DNA of 64,000 bases from Prototheca cutis (GCA_002897115.2 BCIH01000009.1:812415-876414); one strand, 5' to 3'. Positions 14,065 to 26,520 are shown, counted from the first letter of the stretch. Made by a program: numbers and translations. Notes: generated from the letters alone by a model not told the origin.

Positions 14065-14912
14065 ATGAGCGGCAAGGGCGCAAAGGGATTGTCCGGAAAG
14101 GGAGCTAAGGGAACGCTCGGTGGCATCAAGGGCGGCGACAAGAAGAAGCCGATCTCTCGGTCCGCCAGGGCAGGTGCGTTCGAGTAGTTGGACTGGGCGC
14201 CTGTGCCTGTTGCAGACACACGCCACAACGCTGCTCGTTCTGTTTGTGATGCCCGGAGTGCGTTTTGGAGGTTCGGAGCGGTGGCAGCAACATCGCCCGT
14301 GCCCCCCTACCCCTACCTGCAGGCCTGCAGTTCCCTGTGGGTCGTGTGCACCGTCTGCTCAAGTCCCGTGCGACCGCCAACGGCCGTGTGGGTGCCACCG
14401 CGGCCGTGTACGCTGCGGCCATCCTCGAGTACCTGACCGCTGGTGCGCTGACAGCTGCTGGGGTGTTTGAATTTCTGGACCTGTCACCGGCCTGGACACC
14501 CTGCAGCGCTGCCTCACTGCGCCGTCTTGTGCATCAGAGCACACAACGTGATGATAACCATGTAATGAACCCCTGCAGAGGTGCTGGAGTTGGCTGGCAA
14601 CGCCTCCAAGGATCTGAAGGTGAAGCGTATCACCCCCCGTCACTTGCAGCTGGCCATTCGTGGTGATGAGGAGGTGAGAGTCAGGAGCTGGTTGGCTGTT
14701 GGGTGCTGCGTTATTGTCGTGCAGGTGCCATAATGAGCTGGGCACTGTTCCTGTCAACAGACTTCTCACATGGACGCTTCACCCCCGTTTGTCTGCAGTT
14801 GGACACACTGATCAAGGCCACCATTGCTGGTGGTGGTGTTATCCCGCACATCCACAAGTCCCTGGTGACCAACAAGCAGGGCAAGAAGGAGGGTCTGATT
14901 CCCATGATCTGA
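14065..14912 (+). CDS. H2AZ: Histone variant H2A.Z
   Basis: Four exons (14065-14173, 14323-14442, 14579-14673, 14799-14912) encode 145 aa. The core is nearly invariant: [80 protein letters not shown] and [14 protein letters not shown]. The GDEELD acidic patch and [14 protein letters not shown] ending mark it as H2A.Z rather than replication-coupled H2A, and the introns fit a replacement histone. H2A.Z is exchanged into nucleosomes at promoters and damage sites by SWR1-type remodelers. The N-tail is Gly/Lys-rich (SGKGAKG repeats). There is no SQ(E/D) H2A.X motif at the C-terminus. Confidence 0.98.
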
Positions 14913-15385
14913 GCGGACACTGCGATGTGAACCCTCTGATTTTCTTCTGACGGCGACGCTGACGGCCCTGTATGCCTTGTGTTCCAACTGACGCTGACCT
15001 TACATATGTTGTAAACCACTGGAAAAGTGTACAATGCGCTCGCTGTTGAGAAGAGCGCGATTCCTGTTTGTGTTGGGCATGGCGGTGGCCCGAGTCGTGA
15101 CAGTCACCCTGCCGTGCATGCTGCGTCCCGACGGTTCCCTCGAGTGGATCCATACGAATTCAACCTCGGCAGACACCTAGCGCGCCATGCATGTCGACCA
15201 CATGTGAGATTTCGAAATGGTGGTTGTTCTCGATGCATTATGACTCATCCATCGACCGGCGCCCCTGCGCTGGCCGGCTTTCTGTACGCCTTGCCTCACC
15301 AGCGGGTCCCGACTCCACGGTGCGTCGTGCCCGAGCGGCAATCCCTTGGGCTTTTCCCGGGGAGGGGCAGAGCGACAGGATTCCC
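14913..15385. other. Intergenic, H2A.Z 3' flank and RecQ promoter
   Basis: No coding-like frame is seen before the start proposed for the RecQ gene. Because that start is uncertain, part of this stretch may be 5' UTR or an upstream exon of the helicase gene. Confidence 0.4.
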
Positions 15386-18300
15386 ATGCATTTTACACTG
15401 CCCACAATGTGCAGGTCCGCCGAGAACTGGGATGTCGTGTCGGAGGCAGAGGTGCAGAGGGCTCTGTCCCTGCTCAGGGTTGCCAGGCGTCCAAGCAATC
15501 GGGAGTTTCGGCCATTCGTGTCCAGGTGAGCATGTGTTGCGGTGTGTGATACAGACATTTCAAGGGAATCTGTGAATCTGGCATTGTAAAGCATCAGTCT
15601 CCCTGCGTTCTCCCCTCCCAGAGCCGGCACAGCACAACCGGTACCAACTCCTGTGGGGACGTTGCCATCGAATGGATCCTGCCCACCCAGGCCCCAGCCC
15701 GCACCAGCGTCGCCACCAGCGTCGCCACCGCGGCAGGTGCAGGGTGGTCAGAATGAATCGACCCTCCGAACTGCCAATCAGTATGCAGCTGAGCAGCAAC
15801 AGGGTGAGCATGGGCAGCCGAGGCCAGGCCCTGGCCGCCGTGCGTCTGTGCCATCACCTGGTCACACCCAGGGTCAGGGACTGGGTGCTGGCATGCCGCC
15901 GGCAGCATCACAGCATGCCATACACAGAGACGCATTGCGTGACGGCATGGACGAGGATGAGGCGTGCTTTGACAGCCTAGACGTCGACCACCTTGTCAGC
16001 AAGAGCGAGCATCAGCGCAAGCAGCTGCCGTCGCAGCATGATCAGAAGCAACTGCAGTCACACCACAATGATCACCAGCAGCAGCAGCAGCATGCTCCCC
16101 GGAACTCGTTCGGGGCGCTTGCACAACCTCCATTCCAGTCTTCCAACGGTGGGGTCGCCGCACATGGTCGGGCCCCCTTTGCTGCGGCAGGGGCAGCAAT
16201 CGTCGATGCAGTTCCCAGCGCCGGTGTCACCACTGCGAGCAGTCCCTTGGCGGCGCGACTGGTGGAGATCTCGACGGCCCTGGCTCGGGGCGCGGAGCGG
16301 ATGTTGGACGCGGAGGACGACCCCACAGCGCTGGCCGGCATCCTGGCCGAGATGCGGCGGCTGCGTGAGGAGAAGCAGGAGCTCACAGAGGCTCTGGCTG
16401 TCAGTGGGGGTGTCCACGGCAGGTATACTAGCCAACAAGGCATCCAAGGCCCTTTGCAGCAACACCAGCAGGATTTTTCTGGGCAACTCGACGGCCTGGC
16501 CGGCGCAGGAGGCCAGTCGCTGGGCCGGATTGGGGACTTTGGAGGCCAAACCCCCGGGCCTCCTACGTTGCATGGGTCGGCACCTACCTATGGCCAGGCA
16601 GGGGCCCTGCCAGGGGCCACAGGGACACTGGCCGGGTCAGACGCCGGGTGGTCCTGGGGCTGCGGCGACGGCGACAACAGCAACAACAACCTCGGCGGCC
16701 GTAGCACATGGAGTGATGGAGACAACAATCGGGGTGGTGGCGGTGGCAGTGGTGCATCTCTCTGGAACGGCAGTGGCTCTGGGGACACCCCCTCCGACCC
16801 CCCTCCACCCCGGCCCACCTGGACGCCCGACCGCAACCAGCTGTCTCGTGCGGCGGCGGAGAGGGTGGACGCGACGCGTGACCCTGCCTGGCAGCGTGAG
16901 GACTATGCCTGGAGCGGCGAGCTGCGGTCGCTCAACGCGACGCGGTTTGGCAACGCCGACTTCCGGTGCGGCCAGCTGGGCATCATGAACGCCAGCCTGT
17001 CGGGCCGTGACGTGTTTGTGCTGATGCCGACGGGCGGCGGCAAGTCGCTGTGCTACCAGCTGCCCGCACTGTTGACGAGGGGGGTGACGATCGTGGTGTC
17101 GCCGCTCGTCTCGCTCATCCAGGATCAGGTGCACCACCTGGGCGTGCTGGGCATCCCGGCACTGTGCCTGGGGGGGGCGGCAACCTGGGAAGCCCAGCGC
17201 GCCGTATTCGATGAGCTCAGCGCCGACCCCGATGCCAGCCGGGTATGATGTCGGCGATGACGGGTCGTTGGAAGAGGGGGGCCACATCTATCTCGGATGC
17301 TGTTTTCTTCCATCCCCATCCACCCACCCCTACTGACCGCCCACGACGCACAATAGGTGTTGTTCATCACGCCCGAGAAGCTGGCGGCTTCGGGGCGGCT
17401 GCAGTCGGCGCTGGATCGGCTGCACGGCCAGGGCTGCCTGGCACGCGTGGTGATCGACGAGGCGCACTGCGTCTCGCAGTGGGGCCATGATTTCCGCAAG
17501 GACTATACGCGCCTGAGCTTCTTCAAGCAAAAGTACCCGGGCGTGCCGCTGCTGGCCCTGACCGCAACAGCCACGCCGCGTGTGCAGCATGATGTCGTTG
17601 CCCAGCTCGGCATCGTCTCCTGCCTCGTCTTCCGCAACTCCTTCAACCGGCCGAATTTACGGTGGGTGGGTCTGCTGGCTTGTTCATCTGTTGGGATTGG
17701 CTGCGGCCCCCCACCCCTCCGTCCCGATCCTGGGCAATGCATCTGGGAGCTGAGTGAAACGCCTGTCCAATCAAAGGGTGCCGGAATGACACCTCGATGC
17801 GCAGGTACGAGGTGGTGAAGAAGAAGAAGACAGACACGGTGTGCGAGGAGATTGCCACGGCCATTGTGGAAAAATACACAGAAAAGCTCGGGACGTCCAA
17901 GCGTGCCTGGCGCCTCCAGGTCAGAGGCCGAGTGGATTTTTGTCGAGTTCGTTTCCGTGGCTTTTCTTTGGGGGCGGGCCAGGGGAGGGATGGTGGTCTG
18001 GCTGCTGGCTGGCATTCTCTTCAGCAGCACCCTGTTTCATGCTCTTGGCCTTCCACGCATCGACCCCTGGAATGCAGTGCGGCATCATCTACTGCCTCAC
18101 GCGCGGTGAATGCGAGACCGTGGCGGACAAACTGGAGGTGGGGTTGTGTGCAGGTGGTGTGTCGGCGGTACAGTGGACTTGGACTGACTGGTTGCCCGCG
18201 TGCGCCATCCAGGCGCATGCCTTCCGTGGCGCCAGCGCATCCATGTTGTGACAGGCACCAGCCCACCCCCTCCCCATCACCACCAAACCCAAAACATGAC

Positions 18301-19561
18301 TCGTCCAGGAACGGCTTGGCGACCTGCTGTTCCCCGTCGGCCGCGGCCGCCGGCGTGTGAGGTAAGCCGGGTGTGGTGTGAACAACCCTGGCTTTGTGGC
18401 AGTGCAGGTGCATCACCCCCCGTACCTGTGTTGCAGCAAGTGCTCACCGTCCGTCTGCACACCAAACATGCATGATGCCAGGCACTACCACGGGAGCCTG
18501 ACGGCGGAGGAGCGGGAGAGCGTGCAGTCAGAGTGGACCAACGGTGAAGTGTCCATCATTGTGGCCACCATCGCGTTCGGCATGGGTGGGTACACGGCAT
18601 GGTTGTCCCGGTGTGGGGCTGCGGCTGCAAGTGCACTTCCACCGGGTTTACAACTCTGGGTGCACTTGCACCGGGGCCACAGCTCCGACTGCACTGGCAC
18701 AGCGTTGCGGTGCTTGGTTGCTTTCCAACACCAGATGCCTGCCTTGCCAACGCCCACAGGCATCAACAAAGCCGACGTCCGTTATGTCATCCACTTTAGC
18801 TTGCCAAAGTCGCTGGAAGGCTACCTCCAGGCACGGACATCCCGAGGGGTTGTTGGCACTGCGGGTTGGTTGGGAAGACCGCAAGGGTTCGGGATCATCG
18901 CCGCCTGCTAGCAGCAGCGGTGGTGGGGTACGTGACGCCTGGCGTCGTAGCACCTGGTGCGAGCCCCCATCATCACTGCTGCAAAACCCTGAAACCCTAG
19001 CAATCAATCACCAAGTATCTGCAGGAGAGTGGGCGGGCGGGGCGTGATGGCCTGGCCTCGGACTGCCTGCTCTACTATTCGTATGCCGACGCCGCCAAGT
19101 CAAGGCACATGCTGCGCCAGTCGGCGCAGGAGAACAACTCGCCCCTGGAGCAACTCAAGTCCAATGAAGAATCCCTGAATGCCATGGTGGGTTTGAGCGA
19201 CTGTCTTGTGGACCTGGTTTCGAGCTTGGGGGTGGGGAGGTGCTTGACCCCGGCAGAAAATGATCTCTCAGGGGGGCAACCCAGCCCCGTCACGCCTCTC
19301 CACCCCCTAATCCAAGCAACCGCCATCAACAAACACACCAGGTGGCATACTGCGAGGAGCAGGTGGAGTGCCGGCGGGTGATGATGCTGCACCATTTCGG
19401 CGAGTACGGCTTTGAGCGAGTCGCGTGCCAGGGAACGTGTGACAACTGTGCCCGTGCGGCTGCGGGGCACCGGTTTGTCTACGAGGACCACTCCCGCGCC
19501 GCCGCCAGTGGTATGAGCTGTGTGTGTGTGGGGGGGGGGGGGGGGGGGGGGGGGGGGGGCG

Positions 19562-19623
<62 letters not shown>

Positions 19624-21816
19624 GACGGTATCTTTATATATGTATGTATGTGCGTAAATTTGTAAGTATGTACATGTGCATGTTTGTCTGTAGTTTATTT
19701 TGTCGTTATTTGGTCTTAGGTCGTTGCAAAAGACGCCATGTCTGTCAGCTTTCTATTCTGCTCACTCGCACAGTCATCCAGGTGCTACGGGCGACGGGCC
19801 CGCTGTCACTGTCACTGCTGTCAGACGTCGTCCGAGGGGCCAACACGGCCGCAGTGCGCCGTGCGGGGCACGATGCGCTGCCCGTGCACGGCGCGGGCCG
19901 CGCTTTCTTCCAGCGCGGCGGGCCCGGCGAGGCGGAGCGCCTCGTACGGCGCATGGCCGTGCTGGGAATCCTGCGCGAGCGTACGCAGCGCCGCGAGGCC
20001 CACATGGCAGTGGTTGCCACGCTCGAGGTCTGCGAGGAAAGGGCGGCGGAACTGGCGGCGGGGAAACTTCAAGTCACCGTCGCTGTGCCTGCCAAGGGTG
20101 GAGCAGCGGGTGGTGGCGCTGTTGGCAGCAGTAATAAAGCTGCTGGGCCCAGACCGCCGGCACTGGACCTCGCGGCGCCGGCCCGGTTCAAGCAGCCGGC
20201 CGGGGGCCCGGGCTCCACACGGGGAGGGCGCGTCGCACCGGCACTGGCAATCTCAAGACTGCCCCTGCCCGGGACGATGGCTGCTGCTGAAGATCCCATC
20301 GATACAGAGGGCAACAACGAGGTGTGTGCTGTCGATGGGAGGGTGGGGGGGAAAGTGCTGATCCTGTTGTGATTGTTCGTGTCACCAGAGCACCAGCTGC
20401 CTCGACGACAACGGGCAGCTTGTCACCGTGTACCTAAACATCCACTTGCCGGCACGCTTCCTCCCCTGGCGCCTCATTAATGAACGAACCCTCGCCCGCC
20501 GCTCCTTCCGAAATGCAGTCGCCTGTCCGGACACAGCTGTACAAGGCCGCCCTGCACCAGCTGAACAGCGCTCTGCGGCGGCGACGGAACCTGGCGCGAG
20601 GACCCTTCACGGGTGCCGTTCAGGCCTCGGTGAGGGAGGGAGGGATTTCTTTTTCATGTCCTTGGGGATTCTTCTGAACGGAGGGTTGAATCCTCTCCAT
20701 ACACCCACATTCCCCCCTCCCCCCCCTCCAAAAATCCACGAATACGACAGTTGGCAGCCCATGCGCCCAAGTCGGTGGGGAAGCTGCAGGCCCAGGTCAT
20801 CAGCGGCGTGTCGGAGCAGATGAAGCGCCAGTACGGTGCTGTCGTGGTGCGTTGGGGCTGTTATGGGCCTTGTGGCGCTCTGAGCGGTGGCACCAATTGT
20901 GTGTGTGTGTGTGGTTGGGGGGGGGGGGGGGGGGGGGGGGGCGGCGGCGATGGTGCTGTCCCCCAATGCGGGGAACCAATCCCCCCGTTTCTCACTTCCA
21001 AGCTCCCCATCTGGCCCGTCTTTCCATGACACAGGTGGCGGCCATCTGCCAGGCAGACGCGTTCATGGCAATGGTGTCGGCGGGTCAGGCACAGCTGGAG
21101 GAGTTTGCTCTCGACGAGGACAAGCTGTTTGGCGGTGCCGGCCAGGTGCGGCTGTGGCGGCAAAGGGGTGATTGGGGTTGAGACGTCCTCGCTGCTGCCG
21201 TCTGCCACGCGGCGGCTGTCCACCTGCGGGCCTGCAGATCCCCGCAGACATGACCACCCCCGCACCCACAACACACAAACGTGTGCAGGCAACTGGGAAC
21301 ACCCCCGTGACGCCGGGGACGAAACGCCGAGCAGACGATTGTTTCTGGACTGACAGTGACGGCGATGACGAGGCATGGGCGGCCATTGGTGCGTGCAGGG
21401 CGTGGATGGAATGCATTTGGATGGCGCGGGGGTCCAGATCGTGGCAGTTGCCAGTTTCAACCCCCGCACGCTCTCCTCCTTGCACCTATCATAACCCAGA
21501 AATCGCGACAAGGGCACACGTGGCCGCGGCTTCGGCGCCCAGTCTGGAAGCTTTCCGGTACGGCCCTGCATCCCTGTCCACCCCCAGGCGCCAGCCGCTC
21601 CAAGAACCCAACGGCAGTGCTGGTGCATGGCACCCGCCAGGGGCTGCCCAGGGCCACGGCAACAGGCCCTCCCAGCTCAACTACCACCAGCAGGAACAGC
21701 ATTGTGTACAGGAAGCTGCTGGAGAGCACAAGTGGCAGCGAAAGAAGCAGCCCATGGCACAGTCGGGCTGGTCCAAGGTGCGCTACGAGGCCGGCGACAC
21801 CATCGACAGCTTCTAA
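15386..21816 (+). CDS. RECQ: RecQ DNA helicase, BLM/Sgs1 type
   Basis: About 17 exons. Main boundaries: 15386-15525, 15622-17242, 17357-17661, 17805-17919, 18077-18137, 18309-18361, 18482-18585, 18760-18830, 19025-19185, 19342-19510, 19774-20321, 20389-20427, 20519-20629, 20751-20846, 21035-21145, 21238-21388 and 21588 onward. It unwinds recombination and replication intermediates in the nucleus. A Gln/Gly-rich N-terminal half precedes the helicase core: Walker A MPTGGGKSLCYQLPAL (near residue 517), DEAHCVSQWGHDFR, ALTATATP, HYHGSLTAEERE, ATIAFGMGINKADVR and QESGRAGRDG. Then come the RQC zinc module (CEEQVECRR, CQGTCDNC), a winged helix and an HRDC-like domain (LAAHAPKS ... ISGVSEQMKRQYG). 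Intron 8 needs a GC donor. The 3' end is unsettled: the last exon's phase leads to a stop at 21955, whereas the best C-terminal coding signal (SGWSKVRYEAGDTIDSF) is one frame away and stops at 21816. The start codon is also a guess. Confidence 0.93.
19530..19622. repeat. Poly-G tract, RecQ intron 10
   Basis: About 90 bases of almost uninterrupted G start 19 bases after the donor (GTATGAGC at 19511) and follow a short (GT)n run. It is the longest homopolymer-like tract in the window. Confidence 0.95.
20917..20941. repeat. Poly-G tract, RecQ intron 14
   Basis: Twenty-five G on the sense strand, preceded by (GT)n, about 70 bases after the donor at 20847. Confidence 0.9.
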
Positions 21817-22326
21817 CAGCGCGTCCCAAAGCCGGGGGGAATGCTGGAAAGGCAGGCGCCTCGAACACCACATTTCAACGCTGTACGGTCTTGGTAGGCA
21901 TGAAAACTTTGGCCCACTGCACTGTGATGCCTGTCCCATGCGGGGATTTGTTTAACAGAACATTGCCTTGATCTGGCCAACCAGGTGGAATAATCGACAA
22001 AAGCCGGTACGAGCAGCTGCGAAGGTGAAGCTTGCCTGACCGAATCCGCCGGAGCTGGCCTCAGCTCTGCAAACAATGAAGGGCTTGGAAACGCGTCGAT
22101 TCCTTGTTAAACGCATTGGATTCTATCACGGCACAGCTTCGTTGTTGAATTCTTGCATAAGGATCGAAAGGCCCGAACTGGATCAACCTATCGACTTGCC
22201 TGCGAAGTGCCGGCGAGGGGGGACAACGCAGCGGCAAGTCCAAGACTGGCACGATTGCATTTAACCCTACTATTTAAGCCGCTCCTGACTTACAGTACAT
22301 AACGTACTCGTCATTACAAGCTCATC
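21817..22326. other. Intergenic, RecQ 3' flank and FAS1 promoter
   Basis: No convincing coding frame beyond the alternative RecQ tail that ends at 21955. From about 22080 the sequence becomes A/T-richer toward the FAS1 start, as expected for a promoter. Confidence 0.4.
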
Positions 22327-23486
22327 ATGAAGACGATCGGCCTCTTGATTGCCGTCGCGGTCTGCCTGGCAGGCGTGGCGGTGCCCGGCCGGGGCTGCGT
22401 GGTCGAGACATTGCAGAACCTGTCTGGCGTGCTGGTGACATCCCAGGCTCTCCAGGTACGCTAAAAGCGTCAAAATACTGGTTTACAACGTCAACGCACA
22501 ACGACACGCTCCGAACTGCCGTCCCATGGGGTCTGTGCAGGCCTCGGATATCGCGGGGAGCTTGGAGACCCCGACCACCAGCATCACTCTCCTCGCGCCC
22601 AGCGATGTTGCTTTCCAAAAGTTCCTGCTCCAAGTATGTAGACAGAAGTAGGATGTGATAAATGTACCCTACAGTTTGGCGGCTGCTGGGCGTGCTGGGC
22701 GTGTGCTGGTTTGTTGGAGGGGCAATCATTCAAAGGCTGCTGCATTCGGCCCCCTTGCATGTATAGACGGGGCTGACGCCTGCTGAGCTGTTCAACTCCA
22801 CCGCCGAGATCACCGAGGTGAGGATCGCACAGTGTGGCCAGACCTCTGCATTTTATGTGCATTAATGCGTGCATGTGAAAAGGAATTGACTGCCAGCCAG
22901 GCTGTCAGCCAATGCATGCATGAACGACTGCCCGTCCCGTCGTGCAGCTCTTGAATGTGCACATTCTGCCCGAGGCAGTGAATGGCAGCGAGCTCGTGAA
23001 TGACGCCAGCTTTGAAACCCTGGAGCCGGGCGTGAATGTCACGGTATGCATTCCTTTGGCCCGGAAAGAGCATGGAGGTGCTGGGTACAGTCTTGTCCCT
23101 GTGTGTGCGCGCGCGCGCGCGCGCCAGAAGAGGGGGGGGGGACGCAGTCGTATTCTGTCACATATATGTGCCAAAGCCCTTACCCTCATTCCGCATGCAG
23201 ATGCTGGTCCCGGCGTTCCCAAATCTTGTGTCTGCAGGGACATACATGACCGCCGGCTACGGGCCCCCCGCCCGCATCATCGCGACATATGCGCCGGACG
23301 ACTGCCCGAGCATTGTGTATATCATCGATCAGGTCAGGCAGGCTCACTGAACATTTCGGGATGAGGCATTGGAGTGCGGGGCTGGCGCTGCAGCCAGCGC
23401 GAGCGCGGTCCAAGGAACCTGTGCTCCTCCCCCTCCTGCAGGTTCTGATTCCGGAGCAGTTTGTGACCCCTCTCGGCCTCGATTAA
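22327..23486 (+). CDS. Secreted single-domain fasciclin (FAS1) protein
   Basis: Six exons (22327-22455, 22541-22633, 22767-22817, 22948-23043, 23201-23332, 23442-23486), every exon phase 0, encode 181 aa. The protein opens with a clear signal peptide (MKTIGLLIAVAVCLAGVAV), then one FAS1 domain: TLLAPSDVAFQKFL (H1-type box), TGLTPAELFNST, LLNVHILPEAV (the central VHILP motif) and YIIDQVLIPEQF at the end. FAS1 domains mediate adhesion and sit in cell-wall or extracellular proteins. No GPI-anchor tail is visible, so it is likely soluble and secreted. Two N-x-S/T sites are present (NLS and NST, plus NGS and NVT). The all-phase-0 structure is tidy and supports the model. The closest relatives cannot be named from sequence alone. 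Confidence 0.87.
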
Positions 23487-24310
23487 CCATGATAGCTTCG
23501 GCTCGGTTCTAACAAGATCCATTGCGCGCAGGCCGTCGTCCGTGTGCTAATCACGGCCGCTGTTCCCTAACACTTCTGTGCCCACTGCGGTCCCTTTGCG
23601 TTCTATGTCTGACCGCTGGGCAGCAGCGCGAACGTCTGGGTTTATTCCATGGTGGGCAATATGAAGATCATCTTTTCCATTGCAGTTTGGGAGGATTCTC
23701 CCATGACTAACCCCCCTTCATATATGTAACCATACCATGCAGGGCAAAAATAATGCAACCAGCTCAGCCAGCAACAGCGTCACATCACCCCGGGGGTCAC
23801 TGGGCATCACTGATGGCTGTGAATTGTCACCCCCCACAGGGCAATAGGAAGGTGGACCACCTCAATGATGGACCACCAAGGTGTGGCAATTGTCGTGCCA
23901 GGGTCAACTTCCAGGACCTTCTAAAACCTCCTTGCACGACCTGCCCTGCTATCAGAAGGAACCCAACTCATCCTCTGAGCGACGCGGCAAGGGAATGCGG
24001 TCCAATCGGCATTTTGTTTGAAAAACATGTCCTTGCTGCGCAGGTGGGGAGTCGATGAATCTCGACAAGGTTTCATCATTTTTGCCCTGCACCATAGGCC
24101 ATGCTGTCGGCACCCATCAATTCGATCCAAAAGGGCGTTAAGGTACATCACAGCACATGCCCTTCTTGGAGTGCTGTTTCAGATACGGGCTGTGGACATG
24201 CATGGGTGTCTGAGGGCGGGGCTTTTCGTTTCGATCAGGCCGGCCCTCTTCAGTCGTCCTCCCCACCGTCTCGGCACCGCGACCTGGGCGAGCACACCAG
24301 GTGACGACGC
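23487..24310. other. Intergenic region, 824 bp
   Basis: Frames open for up to about 100 codons here use non-preferred codons and match no family, so I treat the whole stretch as non-coding flank of the FAS1 and CutA genes. No repeat or RNA gene was recognised. Confidence 0.5.
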
Positions 24311-24941
24311 ATGCCGGTGCAGCTCGGCGGCCCTCTGCAGATCGTGATATTGATCCTGATCCTGAACGTCTTGTTTATTATGGGCCCCGATCACATCTCA
24401 GGCCAGCGCGAGATGGCAGATCCCCAGGCCCTGTCCGTGGTGCTCGTCACGGTGCCCAACAAGGACTCCGGCCGGAGCATTGCCCGCCACGTGGTGACCA
24501 ACAAGCTGGCCGCCTGTGTCAATATCGTTCCCGGCAAGTCTGTTGTGCACGAGGATTTTTGTTCTTGAAGAGGAGGGGATGGTGATGATGAATGACTCTT
24601 TGTGGGATTAGGGAGATCTGCTTGTCACCCACTGTGCATGCTAGCAGCAGAGATCCTTGAAGACCTGCCCCCCCCCCTCTTCCCAAGCATGCATTTCCTG
24701 GTCAGCAAACGTCCTCACTTGCAACGCAGGGGTAGAGAGCATCTACGAGTGGCAGGGCAAGCTGGAGCAGGACGAAGAATGCATGCTCGTGATCAAGACC
24801 CGGAGCGAGGGTGTCCTGGCCCTGACGGCGGCCGTCAAGCATCAGCACCCCTATGACGAGCCAGAGATCCTGGCCCTCCCCGTGACTGATGGCAGTGACA
24901 GCTACATGGACTGGGTTCGTGCCAATACCTGGAGCAGCTAA
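24311..24941 (+). CDS. CUTA: CutA-like divalent-ion tolerance protein
   Basis: Two exons, 24311-24533 and 24730-24941, encode 144 aa. The CutA fold signature is complete: VVLVTVPNKDSGRSIARHVV, NKLAACVNIVPG joined across the intron to VESIYEWQGK, ECMLVIKTRSE, HPYDEPEILALPV and the terminal YMDWVRANT. CutA proteins form very stable trimers; the role in metal tolerance is not settled in eukaryotes, where plant forms go to the chloroplast and animal forms to secretory membranes. Here a strongly hydrophobic leader (about residues 9-25, LQIVILILILNVLFIMG) suggests a signal anchor or signal peptide. The single intron starts with GCAAGT rather than GT, and only this choice restores the conserved NIVPGVESIYEW join. 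It converges on the YEATS gene, with 104 bp between stops. Confidence 0.93.
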
Positions 24942-25045
24942 TTTTGGTGGTGGAGTGGGAGGGAGAAGATAGACACTCCATCAGCTGGATTTTGTTGTCT
25001 CGCAACAACCGAGGCTCGTTGCTGGCTTCACCACCATCTTTGTTG

Positions 25046-25709
25046 TCAAACGGCTTGACCTGCCGGCCCCGCTGCTCCGATTTCGCCGTCGAGTGCCGCG
25101 AGCTGAGTCTTGACGTTGGCGGTGATGGCCGCCACCATTTGCCTCGCATGCTGGAGCCGGCGGTAGTCGTAGTCTGGATTAAACTGCGTATGGAACTGGG
25201 CGAGCTGGGACGGCGGCGCGGGAGCGGGGGCCCGGCCCGCCAGCCGCGTCCACAGCGCCTCGCTCGGCTCCCACAGCACCACTTCATCATAGGTCTCATG
25301 CACCACCTGTGATGGCGGTTTGTATGCTTGTGAAGGTGAAGGCGGCCGTCGTCAGATTTTTCTGCATGCATGTGGGCTTGGATGCGCCAGCCGGCAGGCT
25401 GCCATCCACACGTGCGAGTGCTGTAAACAAACACACGCATGCATGCATGTACGCACACAGAGGCAGGCAAGCAGAGCTCAAACCACCGCCGAACGCACCG
25501 GCCGCTTGGCGCTGTTGGCGCCGCTGGCATCGTAGAGCGTGAGGTGATGGTACAACTCCACTGGCTCCTCGTGCACATCCTCCAGAAAATTCAACTGCAC
25601 GGGGATGGTTGCGTTATTGCTTTATTTATTTATTCATTCATGTTGTGTGCAGCGAAGAAGAGGGTGGAAGGGATCCTGCTGTGCGCGCACTGCCGACCGC
25701 CAACATGCG

Positions 25710-25771
<62 letters not shown>

Positions 25772-26450
25772 CACACACACACGCACACGGATGGTGATGT
25801 CAAACTCGCCCCAGCCCACTTCTGTCAGCTCAAAGGGCTGGTACTCGACGTCCCGGGAAGGGTTGGAAAACGACGAGTGCAGACCAAATGTCACCTGCGA
25901 CCATCGTTGTGGTACCGGGGTGGGTGGATGGCTCAGATCGCCACGCTGCGGCGGCATATTACGAGGTGCACCCAAGCAGCCAACAATCCGTGAGCACACT
26001 GTCGTCTCTGCCACTCCCAACCAGTCAGTCACGACCCATCAAATCAACGAGTGTGCCTTGGACAGCAGGTAGCTGAGGTCTTCGCCGCTGGCGTGGCGGA
26101 TGTAGACCGTCCACTTGTGGGAGGCGTGCTCCGTTGCCTGCAGGCGTATGTAATGAAAACGTGCTGACTAGGTATTCATGATACCATTGATCGGGTGCAC
26201 GTACACTCCAAGGGTCCTCGCCCCACCGTCACCAGACACGACAGCTCACTTTTTTTGCTAGCCAGAAGGCGATCGTCCCCGTGACGACGGGGAGCACCAC
26301 GCTCACCCCCTTCATCCGACGCACGCCATTCTGTCGCGTGAAAGTAGGAGGGAAGGATTGCGATCGAGTTGCCGTGTCCATTTCCCGGCATGTTTCCCTC
26401 CGTGGGCTACTCACCTCGTCCGTGAACACCTCCGGCGTGGGGGCGGCCAT
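25046..26450 (-). CDS. YAF9: YEATS-domain protein, YAF9/GAS41 type
   Basis: Six exons on the minus strand (26415-26450, 26250-26330, 26057-26137, 25787-25894, 25499-25594, 25046-25306), all phase 0, encode 220 aa; yeast Yaf9 is of similar size. YEATS landmarks: GVSVVLPVVTGTIAFWL, HKWTVYIR, LHSSFSNPSRDVEYQPFEL, GWGEFDITIR, YHHLTLYD and YDEVVLWEPSE, followed by a helical tail. YEATS domains bind acylated histone lysines; Yaf9/GAS41 is shared by NuA4 acetyltransferase and SWR1, the complex that deposits H2A.Z. Intron 3 begins with GC (AAG/GCACAC); any GT choice hits a stop or breaks phase. Intron 4 holds a 60-base poly-G on the sense strand 17 bases after the donor. Its start codon lies only 70 bp downstream of the phosphorylase stop. 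Confidence 0.94.
25710..25769. repeat. Poly-C (sense poly-G) tract, YEATS intron 4
   Basis: Sixty C on the plus strand. In the sense of the YEATS gene it is poly-G starting about 17 bases after the 5' splice site, preceded by (GT)n. Confidence 0.95.
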
Positions 26451-26520
26451 GGCGACCCACCCCGCCTCGCCGTGCAGCTATTCCCCCGCGCTGGAGCAAC
26501 TGCCGATCACCCTGGCTTCG

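Noticed and set aside
18831..18846. Extension of RecQ exon 8 to a GT donor (adding ARTSRG)
   Set aside because: It would insert residues into the conserved motif VI region (LQESGRAGRDG); the GC donor at 18831 keeps it intact.
23753..24058. 101-codon plus-strand frame between FAS1 and CutA
   Set aside because: Atypical codon use, no conserved motif, no splice support.
25609..25797. Poly-proline or poly-glycine proteins over homopolymer tracts (also at 10346-10767, 19524-20372, 26525-27148)
   Set aside because: They are translations of intronic C/G runs, some across N gaps.
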